64,000 bases of DNA from Terramyces sp. JEL0728 (GCA_027603945.1 JADIIU010000006.1:62001-126000); one strand, 5' to 3'. Positions 19,795 through 34,061 are shown, numbered from the stretch's first letter. The notes: generated by a model from the sequence alone, not told the origin. Program-made: numbers and translations.

Positions 19795-20583
19795 TCAAAA
19801 TCTTCGTTCTCTTTCATAAGGTGGACGTCTGTCAAAGTTGTCTCCAGAAGGTGGTGGTCTACGTTCAAAGCCTCTGTCCATTTCTCTGTCATCGAAACGA
19901 CGTGGAGGTGGTCTGTCGTATCCGCGATCGTATCTGTCGTAATCTCTTCTGTCGTAGTCTCTTCTTGGTCCACGATCGTATCCGCGCTGCTCGTAACGGT
20001 CAAAGGGAGGTCTTCTGTCATAATCTCTTCTTTCATATGGATCGTAACGGCCGTATCCCCTGCGATCAAAATCAGCTAATATTAAACTGCGGCTTACGAC
20101 GTCTTTCCTTGATGGGGCCGCGGTATTGTCCAGGAGTAGGAGTACGAGCTCTGGCACGTTTGGCTTTTTGGACGACAAGAGTTTTTTCCATAAACTCAAA
20201 GCCGTCAAGGGCTAGAGCAGCATCAGCGTCTGCAACATTATTGTAATTAATAAAACCAAAGCCTCTAGAGTCGCCACTGTGTGGATCACGCCTATAATAA
20301 AACAGTATTTACATTATATGGCATTTTTCTACTTTACCGTACTTTGAAAACAAATCAATCAAATCGTTTTCACGGATTCTGTTGGTCAGCCCAGTGATGA
20401 ACAAGTTGGTTTGAGTGCTTGCATCGTCCATTGGAGCGTCTCTTCTTTCCGGAGACTGTCTTCTAGGAGAGAGAGATCTTTCTCGAAACTCTCTTCTTTC
20501 AGGGCTTCCTCTTTGAGGTGAGATATCTTCTTCCATGCGATTACGCTCTGTTGTTAAACGACTGCTGTACCTGACTCTGCCAT
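19795..20583 (-). CDS. RRM RNA-binding protein with RD/RG-rich tail (Tra2/SR-like)
   Basis: Four exons with introns of 23 nt (20548-20570), 21 nt (20292-20312) and 22 nt (20076-20097) encode 240 residues. The first exon holds only MAES plus one base. Residues 1-45 are an arginine/serine/proline-rich SR-like segment. One RRM (about residues 50-130) shows RNP2 LFITGL and RNP1 RGFGFI. The C-terminal 100 residues are dominated by arginine, aspartate, tyrosine and glycine (DRRDYDRYDRGYDR). It resembles Tra2-type splicing regulators. A link to the unusual introns of this genome is speculation. Confidence 0.82.
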
Positions 20584-20662
20584 CATTTATTAGTTTTGTA
20601 TTATGGAAAATTGGAAAAAAAATTGATCTTGATGAGTCAACAGCCACACACAAAATACAGTA

Positions 20663-20959
20663 ATGGCGTGTCCAAAGTGTCGGCTATCGCTGGCTTGGAA
20701 CACTGGCGATGGCTTTGGCCAACGTGGCATCCTTCATGTGCTGCACCTAATACTCAAACGCATTGTGCTTTGGGATCTGCAATTCAATATATCTACCTCA
20801 TACTCCAACAACTCACTTTTAACATTTCGTGCCCATTCGCATCTCCTATACAATTGTATCTCTTCAGGCATGGAGGCAAGGGTAGAACCCTATTTCTATT
20901 TACCATTTACTCTAGCATTCAAAAACGCCACTTGGGAAAAAGGAACTGAGAAAGAGTAA
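20663..20959 (+). CDS. Hypothetical protein, 98 aa
   Basis: An uninterrupted ATG-to-TAA frame fills the space between the RRM gene and SEC62, ending 13 bp before the SEC62 ATG. It starts MACPKCRLSLAWNTGDGFG, with a CxxC pair, and has no clear membrane helix. No family is recognised. The gene-filling position supports it, but composition alone does not prove coding. Confidence 0.4.
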   Translation: MACPKCRLSLAWNTGDGFGQRGILHVLHLILKRIVLWDLQFNISTSYSNNSLLTFRAHSHLLYNCISSGMEARVEPYFYLPFTLAFKNATWEKGTEKE

Positions 20960-20972
20960 ACAAATCTCAAAA

Positions 20973-21705
20973 ATGGCTCACCAACATGGACCAAATTGCA
21001 ACCATGGGCCACCAATCCCTGGATTGAACGTAATCGGATTTTAACTTAGCCAAAAGCTATCCCAAAGCCGGTCAAGGATATCGCCGACTGGTTGCTATCA
21101 TCGGCAGCCAAATTAAAGCAAAGAAAAGGGCAATTAAACGGAAAGAGAGTCGAATATTTCAAAGGAAAACATGCAGTAAACGCTCTGTTAAGAGACCCAT
21201 ACAAACAAGGAGGGAAACGTGCACCAGTTGAAGGAAGAGCTGAAGGAGAAGCCCACCTCGCACAGTTAGCGCAGCTTGGATTAATTTTAAAAGTGGTAAA
21301 GGAATCTGGAAGCAAGATACTCAAAAGTGCTCAAGACAATTATTTTTCACCAGACAATTATTATATTTGGATATACCAAGCGTCCCAAATTCAAGGTATG
21401 GTGATGGGTGTCGGTGTGCTATTGCTGGTATTTGCTGGTGTCTTATTCCCATTGTGGCCGCCATTTATGAGACAAGGTGCGTACTACGTATCATTGCTTA
21501 TGACTGGGTTGTTGGGTCTATTGATGGCTCTTGGTGTGATCAGAGCCATTCTTTGGGTTATATTACTAGTAGTGTTAGGCAGAGGCGGATGGCTATTCCC
21601 AAATTTGTTTGCCGATGTTGGTGTCATTGAATCTTTTCAACCATTATGGAGGTACTTTTTGCTAATATTAGTTGGGACAAGAAAAAGAAGGCAAAGAAAG
21701 CTTAG
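20973..21705 (+). CDS. SEC62: Sec62 translocon subunit
   Basis: Three exons with two 20-nt introns (21030-21049, 21652-21671) encode 230 residues. The N-terminal cytosolic domain contains RVEYFKGKHAVNALLRDPY. Two membrane helices (about residues 130-185) flank a short loop, and the tail ends in a lysine cluster after the second intron (SWDKKKKAKKA). Sec62 works with Sec63 and Sec61 in post-translational import into the ER. Length is near that of fungal and animal family members after allowance for a short tail. Confidence 0.93.
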
Positions 21706-21761
21706 ATGTAATTTCACTAATAAACAGCTTGTTTTAAATTTTTTTTTGTTTTTTTCAGACG

Positions 21762-24700
21762 ATGGTAATGCAGCATTAACAAGTCGATCGATCAGCTAGC
21801 GTCAGTTATTCAACAGCTATTCGAAATCGTCGCTAATCCGGCTGCATCAACTGCGGATATCAAGAATGTATTTTTTGTTTCATTTAGGCCACTTCCCAAC
21901 TCAGCAGCGAATGTTTAATCCATGTTCAAGCAATCCCGTCCCTCTTTCACATTATTGCAACACATCCAAATCAAGGAGTAGCAAATAGCTCACATTAGAT
22001 CAGACAATTGGCTTCTGTTGAGGCTCGCAAACTGGTCCAAAAGAACGAAGGGCTATTCTGGGAAAGTTTGGACACTGGAATTAGAGAGGAAATCAAGCAA
22101 AATTTATTAAAGATGGTTGTATCTGAACAAAGCGCAGTTGTTCGTCACTCATTGGCTCATGTTGTAGCTGAAACTGCAAAGAACGAAATCAGCCAAAATA
22201 GATGGCAGGAATTGGTAAATCTGCTGTACGAATCATGTTCAAGCGCAAATATTATTCATAGAGAAATGGGGGTTTACATTCTGTACTCTCTCTTTGATGT
22301 AATCGCAGATTCAATGGATTCCTACCTTGGACACCTTGTAAATCTGTTTACAACCACCATCAACGACCCAGAAAGTTTGATGGTACAAGTTACGACAGTA
22401 CAAGCGCTGGGAAAAGTGGCAGATTTCATTGATGCCGAGGATTCGAATGCTGTCAAACAATTTCAAGCTTTAATTCCTGCAATTGTTGGTGTACTTCAAA
22501 AATGCCTGGACACTAATGATGACGAAAGCGCAGGGAAGATCTTTGAAGTATTTGATGATATCTTGTTGTTGGAAGCCCCACTTTTATCTAAACACTTTGT
22601 TGATTTGATTAATTTGTTCCTAAGAATTTCTGCAAACCAAGATTATGAAGAGGAAATACGAATTAGATCGCTTTCATTCCTGATTTGGTGTATCATGGCC
22701 GCCAGATCCAAGATTGGCAAAGCAAAATTGATTCCAAATATTATTGAAGCCATGTTTATCATTGGGGCCGAAGAAGAACCAGATAACAGGGATGAAGACT
22801 ATCCAGCAAAACTAGCTGTTCAAGTCATTAACTCATTGTCGACACATTTCCCTCCTCAGCAAGTATTCCCTGTTGTTATGCAACACGTAATTAAAAATAT
22901 TCAAAGTAGTAGCCCTGGTGATAGAAAAGCCGCAATGTTAGCTATTGCCGTATTGATTGAGGGTGCTGCTGATTTCATGCGTCCAAATGTCAAGGAAGTC
23001 TTGCAATTAGTCATTCACGGCTTGCAGGATCAACATGTATCGGTTAGAAAAGCGGCATGTATGGCTCTTGGATCATTATGTGACGACTTTGAAAGCGAAA
23101 TTTCTGACCAGCATTCTACTATCTTGCCATTGCTATTCAACTTGCTGAACGACCAAGATTCCTTAGTTCACGGAGAAGCATTAGGCACACTGGATGTATT
23201 TATTGAAAACCTGGGTGAAGATATCATCCCATATATGAATGGATTGATGGAAAAGCTGGTTTCAATTTGGGGATCTGGTAGCAAAAAAGTTCAAATTGCT
23301 ACCACAAATTGCATCGGATCTGTCGCATTTTCTGCTTCAAAGGTACATACGTGTTAATTCAGAACTTTGCTCCATACTTTAATGAAGTCATGTCAAGATT
23401 GGTTATCCTCATGAATATTACCGACACTGATAACCTTCCGCTTAGAAGCTGCGCAACTGATTGTGTTGGAGCGGTCGCCACTGCAGTTGGAGTTGAAATT
23501 TTTAGAGTATCTTTGTTTCTAACGACAGCCCAACCTGCAGGAAGTTATGAAATTGGTGTACAATGGACTTAAATTTGACCACCCGCAATTAAACCAATGC
23601 AGCTATGTATTATTTGGGGTTTTGGGCAAGTTGTTTGAATCCGAATTCATCCCATACTTGCAAACAATTGTTCCTCAAATTATTCAGTCATGTAACGCTG
23701 AAGAACCCTACGAAAATGTCCATACCGGCGAAGAAGCAATTGGCGAAGTTGAAGACGAAACTCCAAAGTTTTCTACTGGTGTCGCTCAAGAAAAGGAATC
23801 TTCGATCGATACTCTTGGTGAATTATTCGAAGCCACTAAACTTGCCTTTATGCCATTTGTTCCCGAATCAATCAACTGTGCATTGCAGTTATTAGATCAT
23901 TATCACGATGGTGTTAGAATTAATGCTGCTGGATGTTTATTAAAGTTCTTTAATACTATTTACGTAATGGGTGATCAGTCTGAATGGGAACCTGGCCTTC
24001 CACTAAAGAAACCTGTCCATGAAAATGTTTCAAATGTTGGAAAATTGGCAGTTGAAGGAATTTTGTTGATGCTCAAAGATGAAGAAGAGCGTTATGTAGT
24101 TACCCAAGTATTGCAGCAATTGGGCGAGACTTTGAAGATTACGGGACCTGCTGCTGTCTACCAAGCATTTGCTGGTGAATCACACACCGGATCTCATTTG
24201 GATTTGCTAGCAAACCAACTGCTCTCTATTTTGGAAGGAGAACACCCCAGTCAGATCGGTCTCAGCTCATATGGCGAATCTCTAGGTCAGGAAGACGATG
24301 AAAACCTTGCAGAACTGGATGCATTGACTGTTAGTGTAGCTGCAGATACGGTTGGTGCCTTGGCTGCTGCTGTCGGTCCTCAATTTGTTCCTTACTTTGA
24401 AAGGTTTTTCCCTGCTATCAGCAAATACTACAAGAAAAATGCGTCCGTTCAAGATAGAAGCATGGCAATTGGAGCCCTCGCTGAAACTGTAGACGGCCTT
24501 GAAGAAGGGGCAACTGTATTCACTAACGATTTGATGCAATTCTTTATGAAAGGTTTGCAAGACACGGAAGACGAAGTCAAAAGTAATGCAGCATTTGGAA
24601 TTGGTGTGTTGGTTACACACACCACTGCAGATGTAACCAGCTCATACCCAACACTCTTGCAAATGTTACATCCGCTCTTCAATCCTAACTCTGAAACCAA

Positions 24701-25099
24701 TATGCAAGATAATGCTTGCGGATGTCTCTGTAGAATGATTATCAAAAATCCTACCAGTGTCCCTCTAGATCTTGCTCTCCCTGCAATTCTTGGATGTCTC
24801 CCATTAACAAAGGACTATGCAGAAAACAGACCGATTTTCAAGGCATTGATTGATCAACTCAATGTAAACAATGAATACTTGATGTCGCAACTACCTCGCA
24901 TCTTTGATTTTTTTGCCCATGTTTTGGATGATCCAAAAGAACAATTGCACAAGATTACGAGATCCTTGATTGTCCAGGTAAGCGATTATTAACACAGTTT
25001 TTAAATTCGTTCAAGAGCGCTTATTCTGCCAATTTTGAATCGTACCTGAACCAATTAGGAGAAGGAAAGGCATCTATTATCCTTAAATCTTTAAATTAA
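21762..25099 (+). CDS. KAP123: Importin-beta family karyopherin Kap123
   Basis: Seven exons with introns of 19, 20, 21, 20, 22 and 20 nt (21765-21783, 21868-21887, 21978-21998, 23343-23362, 23507-23528, 24978-24997) encode 1071 residues, near yeast Kap123 (1113). HEAT repeats run throughout, and the N-terminal IRQLASVEARKLV is typical of the Kap123/importin-4 branch. The family imports ribosomal proteins and histones. The first coding exon is the ATG alone, separated from the second codon by a 19-nt intron. Confidence 0.92.
21765..21783 (+). other. 19-nt intron directly after a start codon
   Basis: The first coding exon of KAP123 contains only ATG. The intron gtaatgcagcattaacaag follows immediately and ends in ATTAACAAG. 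Removal joins ATG to TCG ATC GAT, giving MSIDQLASVIQQLF. Confidence 0.8.
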
Positions 25100-25168
25100 A
25101 ACTACCTTGAATTTATTTTACATTGCGCTGGAATTACCTACTCCATGAGAATGTAATGGTCCACAAAG

Positions 25169-26105
25169 TCACTTCTTTTTCAGATGAGCAGCAAATAGTA
25201 TAGTATGTGCCCACCTACATTAGCATTTCTTACCCACAGTAACTGCCAAAAATATTATAGAACCCCATTGAAATATCCTGATATACTTTGGCATTCAAAG
25301 TCTTTCCTTTTGCCATTCCATAATCTCTGGTAGCAATCTGCCATACGTGCGTGTCCACAGGTATCGCTTCTATTTTGTCCATACTCATTAAACAAATACA
25401 GTCAGCAACTTTGGGACCAACTCCAGATAATTTCATCAGTTCTTGTTTACACTCTAGATACTCCATTGCAGATAGAGCGTCTACCCAATCAACCCCAGAA
25501 TCTCTTATAATCTCGACTGATTCTACAATATATTTTGCTCTATACCCAAATCCAAGCTCGCGTAACTGAGGTTCTTTTATATCCTGCAATTCGATGATGT
25601 GCGGAAATTCATGAAAATCAATCCCTTCCACTGTGCCGATATATTTGCCAAATCTGGTCAGAAATATTTACTTGTTCAGCTTGTTTACCAACGATGTGAT
25701 TCTTGAAATGTTGTTGTTGCTTGAACAAATAAAGGAGAATATATTTTCTAATTTTGGCTGTTTCATTACTCGTAGACCTTGAATTTGTTTTGTTTTAAAG
25801 TTCTTGTCTGTGGACCACTGGTCCATTAGATCCTTCAAGCAAACATTCAATTGAAAATACTCTTCCAGTGTTTTCCGGCACAACTCTTCGTTCTCCGCTT
25901 TGAATAAGACTGTATCTGGGGTTTGTTTGAGTGTAATGAGTTGGGCATTCAAGACCATTGTCCATTCCATTGGATTTGTTTGGATCTATGTTATTGATAT
26001 GTACCTAAGTAAGGAATTGATTACCCATCGAAAGCACTGGCCAGTAGGCAGGGTCTTGTCCAGCCTTAGTTCCACTGGCGAGACATTCAAATCAAACCAA
26101 GTCAT
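25169..26105 (-). CDS. OGG1: 8-oxoguanine DNA glycosylase
   Basis: Four exons encode 286 residues; introns are 39 nt (25986-26024), 18 nt (25654-25671) and 19 nt (25215-25233). The N-terminus (LPTGQCFRW) and the helix-hairpin-helix GVGPKVADC match OGG1. The lysine near residue 214 is the Schiff-base nucleophile, and IPVDTHVW supplies the catalytic aspartate. The enzyme removes 8-oxoguanine opposite cytosine. The first intron looks like two abutting introns of 20 and 19 nt. No N-terminal mitochondrial presequence is seen. Confidence 0.94.
25986..26024 (-). other. 39-nt composite intron (20 + 19 nt) in OGG1
   Basis: Read on the minus strand, 26024-26005 is gtaatcaattccttacttag and 26004-25986 is gtacatatcaataacatag. 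Each has its own GT start, branch-like TTAC or ATAAC, and TAG end. Removing only one shifts the reading frame; removing both joins FRW to IQTNP. It is either one 39-nt intron or two introns with no exon between. Confidence 0.75.
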
Positions 26106-26465
26106 TTCTTGAGCTGAAAAAAAAAGTAGATATTTGTCAAGATTTACCGATCAATGGAAAATTGAATCGTGGTATTTTTCCAGTGTTCCAATGAATACTG
26201 TTGAATTTCACGCTATTCAGTTGGATAAATTAATTTACGTGGAAAAATCAGTGGAAAAATGCATTGTTCCAAACTGTATATATTCATGCAAGATGTTCAA
26301 GAGCCTCGCATTGGACCGCGCTCTGTGAATAGGTACATACACCTGTAGTTAGCTCCTACTGTATTTCCATTGTAGCTATTTTTGCAGTTGACCAAAGTCG
26401 TCCGCATAATCACGCCATCTGACACCATTTCACCCTACAAATACCCCCACAAAATTTCTCTGAAA
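26106..26465. other. Intergenic region between OGG1 and cystinosin
   Basis: This is 360 bp between divergent start codons. An open frame at about 26134-26328 has no ATG at its start and no family resemblance. I see nothing else; it probably holds two promoters. Confidence 0.35.
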
Positions 26466-27251
26466 ATGCTCTCTGAAATTCTAGGTTGGACATACTTTTT
26501 CAGTTGGTCCCTGTCGTTCTACCCTCAAGTAATACTAAACCATACCCGCAAAAGCGTGCAGGGCCTCTCCCTTGATTTTGTATATTTAAACTTTCTTGGA
26601 TTCATTTGTTACGCAATTTACAATACATTTTTCTACTATTCCAAAGCAGCGCAACAGCAGTATTTCGACAGATTTGGATCGTACAATCAAATACAGATCA
26701 ATGACGTTGTGTTTGCCGTTCACGCTCTAATATTGACTGGAGTAACTTTTGTGCAGACCTTGGTTTTTAAAGACAGCATGCCTTCCAGTACTTGGGCGAA
26801 ATCATTTATCGTTATTGCGGTGTCATTTATCGGAGTGACGGGATTTGGAATATACTACCGCATTGTACAGTTGATTGATGGTTTGTATTTCCTTTCACTG
26901 ATCAAAATGACTATATCGCTAATCAAATATACACCGCAAGTCATCCTCAATTACCAAAACAAGTCTACAGTTGGATGGTCGATTGAAAATATCTTGTTGG
27001 ATCTACTTGGCGGTGTGCTTAGTATTGGCCAACAGCTGATTGATAGCGCGTCAATTGGTAATTGGACTGCGATAACTGGCAATCCTGTAAAATTCGGGAT
27101 GGGTTTCGCCTCGATATTTTTTGATCTAATCTTTATTGTTCAACACTACGTGTTATACCCTGCGACGGCAACTGATAGAGAAAGATTACCGCTGTTAGCT
27201 CCTTTGACTCCGAAAAGTTCAACCGAGAGCGTTAATGTTATTGTTGAATAG
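26466..27251 (+). CDS. CTNS: Cystinosin-type lysosomal cystine transporter
   Basis: One exon encodes 261 residues with seven membrane helices. Two PQ-loop motifs are visible: SFYPQVILNH and KYTPQVILNYQNKSTVGWS, followed by IENILLDLLGGVLSIGQ, which is diagnostic of cystinosin. The family exports cystine from lysosomes or vacuoles with protons. The frame is open further upstream but the ATG at 26466 is the first. The long glycosylated N-terminus of vertebrate cystinosin is absent. Confidence 0.92.
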   Translation: MLSEILGWTYFFSWSLSFYPQVILNHTRKSVQGLSLDFVYLNFLGFICYAIYNTFFYYSKAAQQQYFDRFGSYNQIQINDVVFAVHALILTGVTFVQTLVFKDSMPSSTWAKSFIVIAVSFIGVTGFGIYYRIVQLIDGLYFLSLIKMTISLIKYTPQVILNYQNKSTVGWSIENILLDLLGGVLSIGQQLIDSASIGNWTAITGNPVKFGMGFASIFFDLIFIVQHYVLYPATATDRERLPLLAPLTPKSSTESVNVIVE

Positions 27252-27336
27252 ATTTTTAGTTTGTTTTGATCAGCATATACCACAGTCTTTGGCTGCGAAT
27301 GCCAGTCACAGCATGTTATAATAAATGAACGTTTAT

Positions 27337-28459
27337 TTAGTCATCTTGCTCTTCGAGCCATTTTCCGTAGTCTTCTTGTCGCTTTTCATCATCCTCCGAG
27401 TTTGTTTTAGATTTTTTGAAATTATCGTTGCCTTTCGATAGGTAAGCTTCAATTTTCCTTCCGGCAAAGAACCTCCCATTCATTCTTTCGACACACGCCA
27501 ACGCACTTGCGTCAGACTTGTATCTGACCAGTATTACTCCCTCTGGTTCAAGCTAGTATTAGTATAGAATACATCGAATAGAATGACATTTGTAACCTGG
27601 CCAAAATTTTCACATTCGTCACGAACATCCTGCTTTAAATCAATAATTAAATCCGGTTGTTCCTGAGTTAAAAAAAAGTACATTGATTTCTTGCAATGTA
27701 AACATATGCTTCAGAATAACTACTTTCATTGGTTTTTTAGTTTCCGTCTCATCAAACCATTCCAACTGCCTGAATTAAGAAAAATTGCCTTTTCATCTTC
27801 ATTACATTATGCTTGACACTCTTCTTATCCACTATCGGCTGTTCTTTCTTTCTTTCCTGGAACACTGCTGGCTGAACGCTAATCTTCACTCCGTTGATAA
27901 ACGTTTCATCCAGCAATTCACAAGCCAGGTTTACTGATTCCTCTCGCAAATAGATTACCAACGCATCACCTTTCAATTCGCCTTTGTCGTTCCTATATAC
28001 TTTGATTTTGGGTTCACCAGTTAATGAGTCCAGCAAAAACACCCCGCCTTTCTTGAAATTATCAATCATATCATCCATTGTAATATCCGATGGCAGTCCA
28101 GTTACGTATACAGCCGTGTGTTTCTTTACTGGCTCTGGTTTAGGCTTCTTGTGCTGAATTAACAACAATTACCACAATTCCGTTTTGCTTGTCCTGTTTT
28201 CGTTTCAATGATGGATTAACTACTGGCGCCTCACATTAAAAATAAGGTACGGATTCATCCACGCCATCGATTCTATAAATAGACTGCTGTGCTTGCAGTA
28301 TTCTCTCGTCCAATCTTGGGAACCACGCTTTCTTTTGAATATCAAAGTCAAAGGTTACGCTTGCACTATCTGAGTTGGTTGCCAAATACCGGTATATATA
28401 TAAGACTGTGTTTCCTGATCAAATTCTACTTTTTCTCCTTCTGGAGCTTTTGGTGTCAT
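27337..28459 (-). CDS. HTATSF1: Tat-SF1/Cus2 splicing factor
   Basis: Seven exons with introns of 20, 21, 19, 19, 19 and 20 nt (28370-28389, 28230-28250, 28154-28172, 27770-27788, 27663-27681, 27553-27572) encode 334 residues. The N-terminus includes KKAWFPRLDE. The first RRM begins AVYVTGLPSDIT, and the second, U2AF-homology-type domain has VVILKHMF and GQVTNVILFD. Cus2 and Tat-SF1 bind SF3B1 in the U2 snRNP, which recognises branch points. The fourth intron begins GC rather than GT. The stop TAA overlaps AATAAA. Confidence 0.9.
27770..27788 (-). other. 19-nt GC-AG intron
   Basis: On the minus strand this reads gcaatttttcttaattcag. Removing it joins MKMKR to QLEWFDE, as the family requires. 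There is no GT alternative in this position. Confidence 0.8.
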
Positions 28460-28581
28460 TCAGATTTCGAGTTTTTTGATCTGAGAAAATAATGGGATGA
28501 TACCGCCCTCTTATATTCAAGGAATGGCAGACTGGGAAGAGCACCAGTAGGGCAAACATAACCTATTAAACTGTTTTATTT

Positions 28582-31119
<2,538 letters not shown>

Positions 31120-31250
31120 GCTGTAAAGTCAAGACGCAAATTGATGTAATGACAATGACGGCATACTCGCGGAGTTAAACTTGACAGTACCACTCAACTC
31201 ATTGAAAGAGAAATCCAATATGGATAATTATTTTTTGTTTTTTTGTAATC

Positions 31251-31670
31251 ATGTTGAGAAAATTGATTAACCGTATACTGGTAATTGACTTGCCGTGGTC
31301 TTCAAGGAGATTCACAGGATACGACCTGGACGGAAATATGTATTTTGAAGAGCCTTCGAGGAGAGAGGGTAATGAAAAATTAATTCAGGAATATCACAGA
31401 GCAGGAGATTTGTTCAGTACGCTGACGGAAGAGCTAACCCTCATCAATACGATCCAAATATGATTCCAATCCAGTAAATTCCACTAATGTAGATGGCAGT
31501 CGTGGATGCGACATACTCGAGAATTGATACCAACCATTGAGGAACTCCAAGTGGATCTGCAGCGAAAGGAAACTACAAAGACACTAGTCGAAGCACTCGA
31601 ATCTAAAGAAAAAGCCGAACCCCCAAAGGAATTCCAACCTGCAAGCTGGAACCCAAAAAAAATCCAATAA
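31251..31670 (+). CDS. NDUFAF2: Complex I assembly factor NDUFAF2 (mimitin)
   Basis: Three exons with introns of 20 nt (31369-31388) and 19 nt (31474-31492) encode 126 residues. The family pattern is clear: FTGYDLDGNMYFEEPS, then RRFVQYADGRANPHQYDPN, then PIQWQSWMRHTRELIPTIEEL. NDUFAF2 is an NDUFA12 paralogue that assists late assembly of NADH:ubiquinone oxidoreductase. The TAA is inside AATAAA (31666-31671), and the convergent ABRACL stop lies 8 bp further on. Confidence 0.92.
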
Positions 31671-31678
31671 ACACTATT

Positions 31679-31969
31679 TCAATCTTTTAGTAAAATAATA
31701 TCCACATTGTCGTGAGCACCTTGCAGAAGCATTTCTCCATCGAATGCAATGACCTTGCGTTTCTAATTGAGCAAAAAATTACCTTTGCTGCCCTCAATGT
31801 CCCGTTCAACGCTTCGAAAATATCCCCACAGCGTTCGTCCTTGACAATGACACCAAATTTGACCACGTACTGGCCTTTGTCGTTCTTTTGCCCTAACCGC
31901 TTCGTTAACGAAATGTACTTTGATTTCCACGGCCAGCTTTTCGACTTCATCTGCTACATCAACTCCCAT
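31679..31969 (-). CDS. ABRACL: Costars family protein ABRACL
   Basis: Three exons with introns of 19 nt (31900-31918) and 20 nt (31763-31782) encode 83 residues, the normal length for the family (human 81). The restored sequence includes VVKFGVIVKDERCGDIFEAL, GTLRAAKKRKVIAFDGE and LLQGAHDNVDIILL, matching ABRACL/costars closely. Costars proteins modulate actin dynamics and cell motility in Dictyostelium and animals. In a zoosporic fungus this could relate to amoeboid movement (inference). Confidence 0.95.
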
Positions 31970-32038
31970 TTCAAGATTCTTTGGTCAAAAACATTTTTGA
32001 AAAAACCGCGCCAAAGTCTAAAAACAACGAATCAGTTC

Positions 32039-34061
32039 ATGTCTTTAAACAAAGCAGATAATTTGAAATCACTGTCGCTCTCGAGTTTATCTCATATTGA
32101 TACCGGGTTTGTCGGGATATCGCAACTGAACGAACCAGCTCCAAAACCCAGACGACGACTGGCAGATGGCCATAAAGACCGAGCAGACGGACTGGATGTA
32201 TTAATTCAGAAAACTAAAGCAATTGGCTTACGTGTCGGCGAGGAAGGGCTGGTGATAACTTGCTAATGATAGTCGCCAAATGAGAATGGAAATGAATGGC
32301 TGGACGCACTAAACAAACGAGGAGAAAATCTCTTGTGGGGAATGCGCAAAATTAGAAAATATGTCTGCGGAGGTAAATTGAGATTAAGATAAGATGGAAG
32401 CGATGTCCATGCTCGCGAATTAATCGACCACCATGTTTTGGAAAGACTTTTGTACTTTTTGGATGAACAGACTGACAACGACGTAGTGGTAACTGTTATT
32501 AATCTAGTTTGAAAATCTATGGATATTGACAAATATCGCTGCTGGTTGATCCTATCTAATTTAGGTCCAACAGAACACACTACAGCACTGGTCGAAAAAG
32601 GTTTCTTGCAACCGCTAGGAATGCTCTTGAACCACCCACTTGGAACAATCAGAACGCAAGCCGCGTGGGCCATTGGTAACATTATTGGGGACAGAGAAGG
32701 ATATCGCGACGAGGTGCTAAAAAGAGGCTTCCTACCATCAATTTTGCAAATCCACAAAGGCAGTGGACTTGATTCAGCCGGCCAAAGAGAATCGTTTCGT
32801 ATTGCACTTTGGATTGTTGACAACATGTGTAGATACAAACCAGACTGGCACTTGGTATTCTATTTTAATGCTAGATGAAGCCCGCGTTTGAGATATTACC
32901 GCATGTTCTTCAACAAAATGAGTCAACTATCCTCAAGGAATGTTGCTGGGCTATTGCACGTATCTTACACCAATCAGGAAGAAATCGCGAGATTGACGCT
33001 ATGATTGACCAAGCAATGTGTACCAGAATGGTTGAAATATTGACGTAAAAAGAATTAACAGCAGATGGAACAAATCGCTAACAACTCACCCGATATTGCG
33101 CGCGCTGATTAATCTAGCATGCTCAAAGAACCCAAACCATTTGCAGTACATTGTCAAAGCTGGTGTTATACATGAACTTGAAAAGTATTTGATAAACAGC
33201 AGTCTCATTGGTATAAACCAAACTTTTGATTTGTTTGCAGTCCAGATTCTTGGGAATTTGGCTGTCCACAAAACTCATGCGGAAACCGTTGTCGGTCACA
33301 ATTCGTTATGCACTTGGATGATTAGAAACTTTTCAGGCAATAGAGACCTTGAGCTTCGCAATGAAATTCGTAAATAGCAATTAACCATAGTGATCACCTT
33401 GCGCAACCTTGTATTCCATCGGGATCCTGAAATTGCCAAATCGTTAGCAAACAATGGCCTGCTGTATGCTCTTTATGACTTTTCGAATGATTCGCCTCCA
33501 GGAAGCAAGATTGAACTGGTTTGGATAGAAGCAGTCACACACATTATGCATTCAAAGATGTTGGATGCAGACTTTGTTTCTAAAACCAAATTAAAATTCA
33601 GAAGCTACGGGGCATTCTTCCTTTCGCTTGGAATATTTGAAAAGCTAGTTCAAATCTATACAAAATCATCTGGACAGGATTTAGACGAAATGGAGCAAGA
33701 TGGCTGGGGCGAAGAATCAAATGCTGAGGATTCCGACTCGGACAATGAAGAGGAAGCACCAAAGACATTCCAAGCAATCCCATTCGAAATCAGTAATCCG
33801 CACAATCCTCATCACCCACACTTTTATCAGCAACAGTACCACTCTTCCGGCGTGTCTGTAAATGAAAAATTAAAAACCCGTTCCCTGGCAATTCTACGAG
33901 AATTCTTTCCAAGCGAATTTAATGAAAGGATCAAGGAATCCAGAGCACAAAGTCAAGTTTGTCGGGATATTGACAACTTGGCTCTTGGCAGCAGCAACAA
34001 CCATTTGGCAGATCTGGTTTCTAGTTTCGGAATGATGAATTCGGACCAGAAACAAAAATAG
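32039..34061 (+). CDS. Armadillo-repeat protein, importin-alpha-like
   Basis: Eight exons with seven introns of 19-21 nt (32252-32272, 32373-32393, 32489-32507, 32545-32564, 32855-32874, 33045-33064, 33370-33390) encode 626 residues. ARM repeats begin with FENLWILTNIAAG, followed by IRTQAAWAIGNIIGD and ILKECCWAIARILHQ. The N-terminal 70 residues have an RRR cluster but no clear importin-beta-binding domain. The C-terminus carries an acidic stretch (EESNAEDSDSDNEEE) and a histidine/proline-rich segment. It resembles importin-alpha/TMCO6-type proteins; cargo and function are unknown. Confidence 0.8.

Noticed and set aside
26134..26328. Possible small gene between OGG1 and cystinosin
   Set aside because: No ATG at its start, no intron signals and unconvincing composition; treated as promoter sequence.
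31712..32038. Upstream extension of the ARM-protein frame
   Set aside because: It lies opposite ABRACL coding sequence; the ATG at 32039 starts the ARM protein 69 bp from the ABRACL start.
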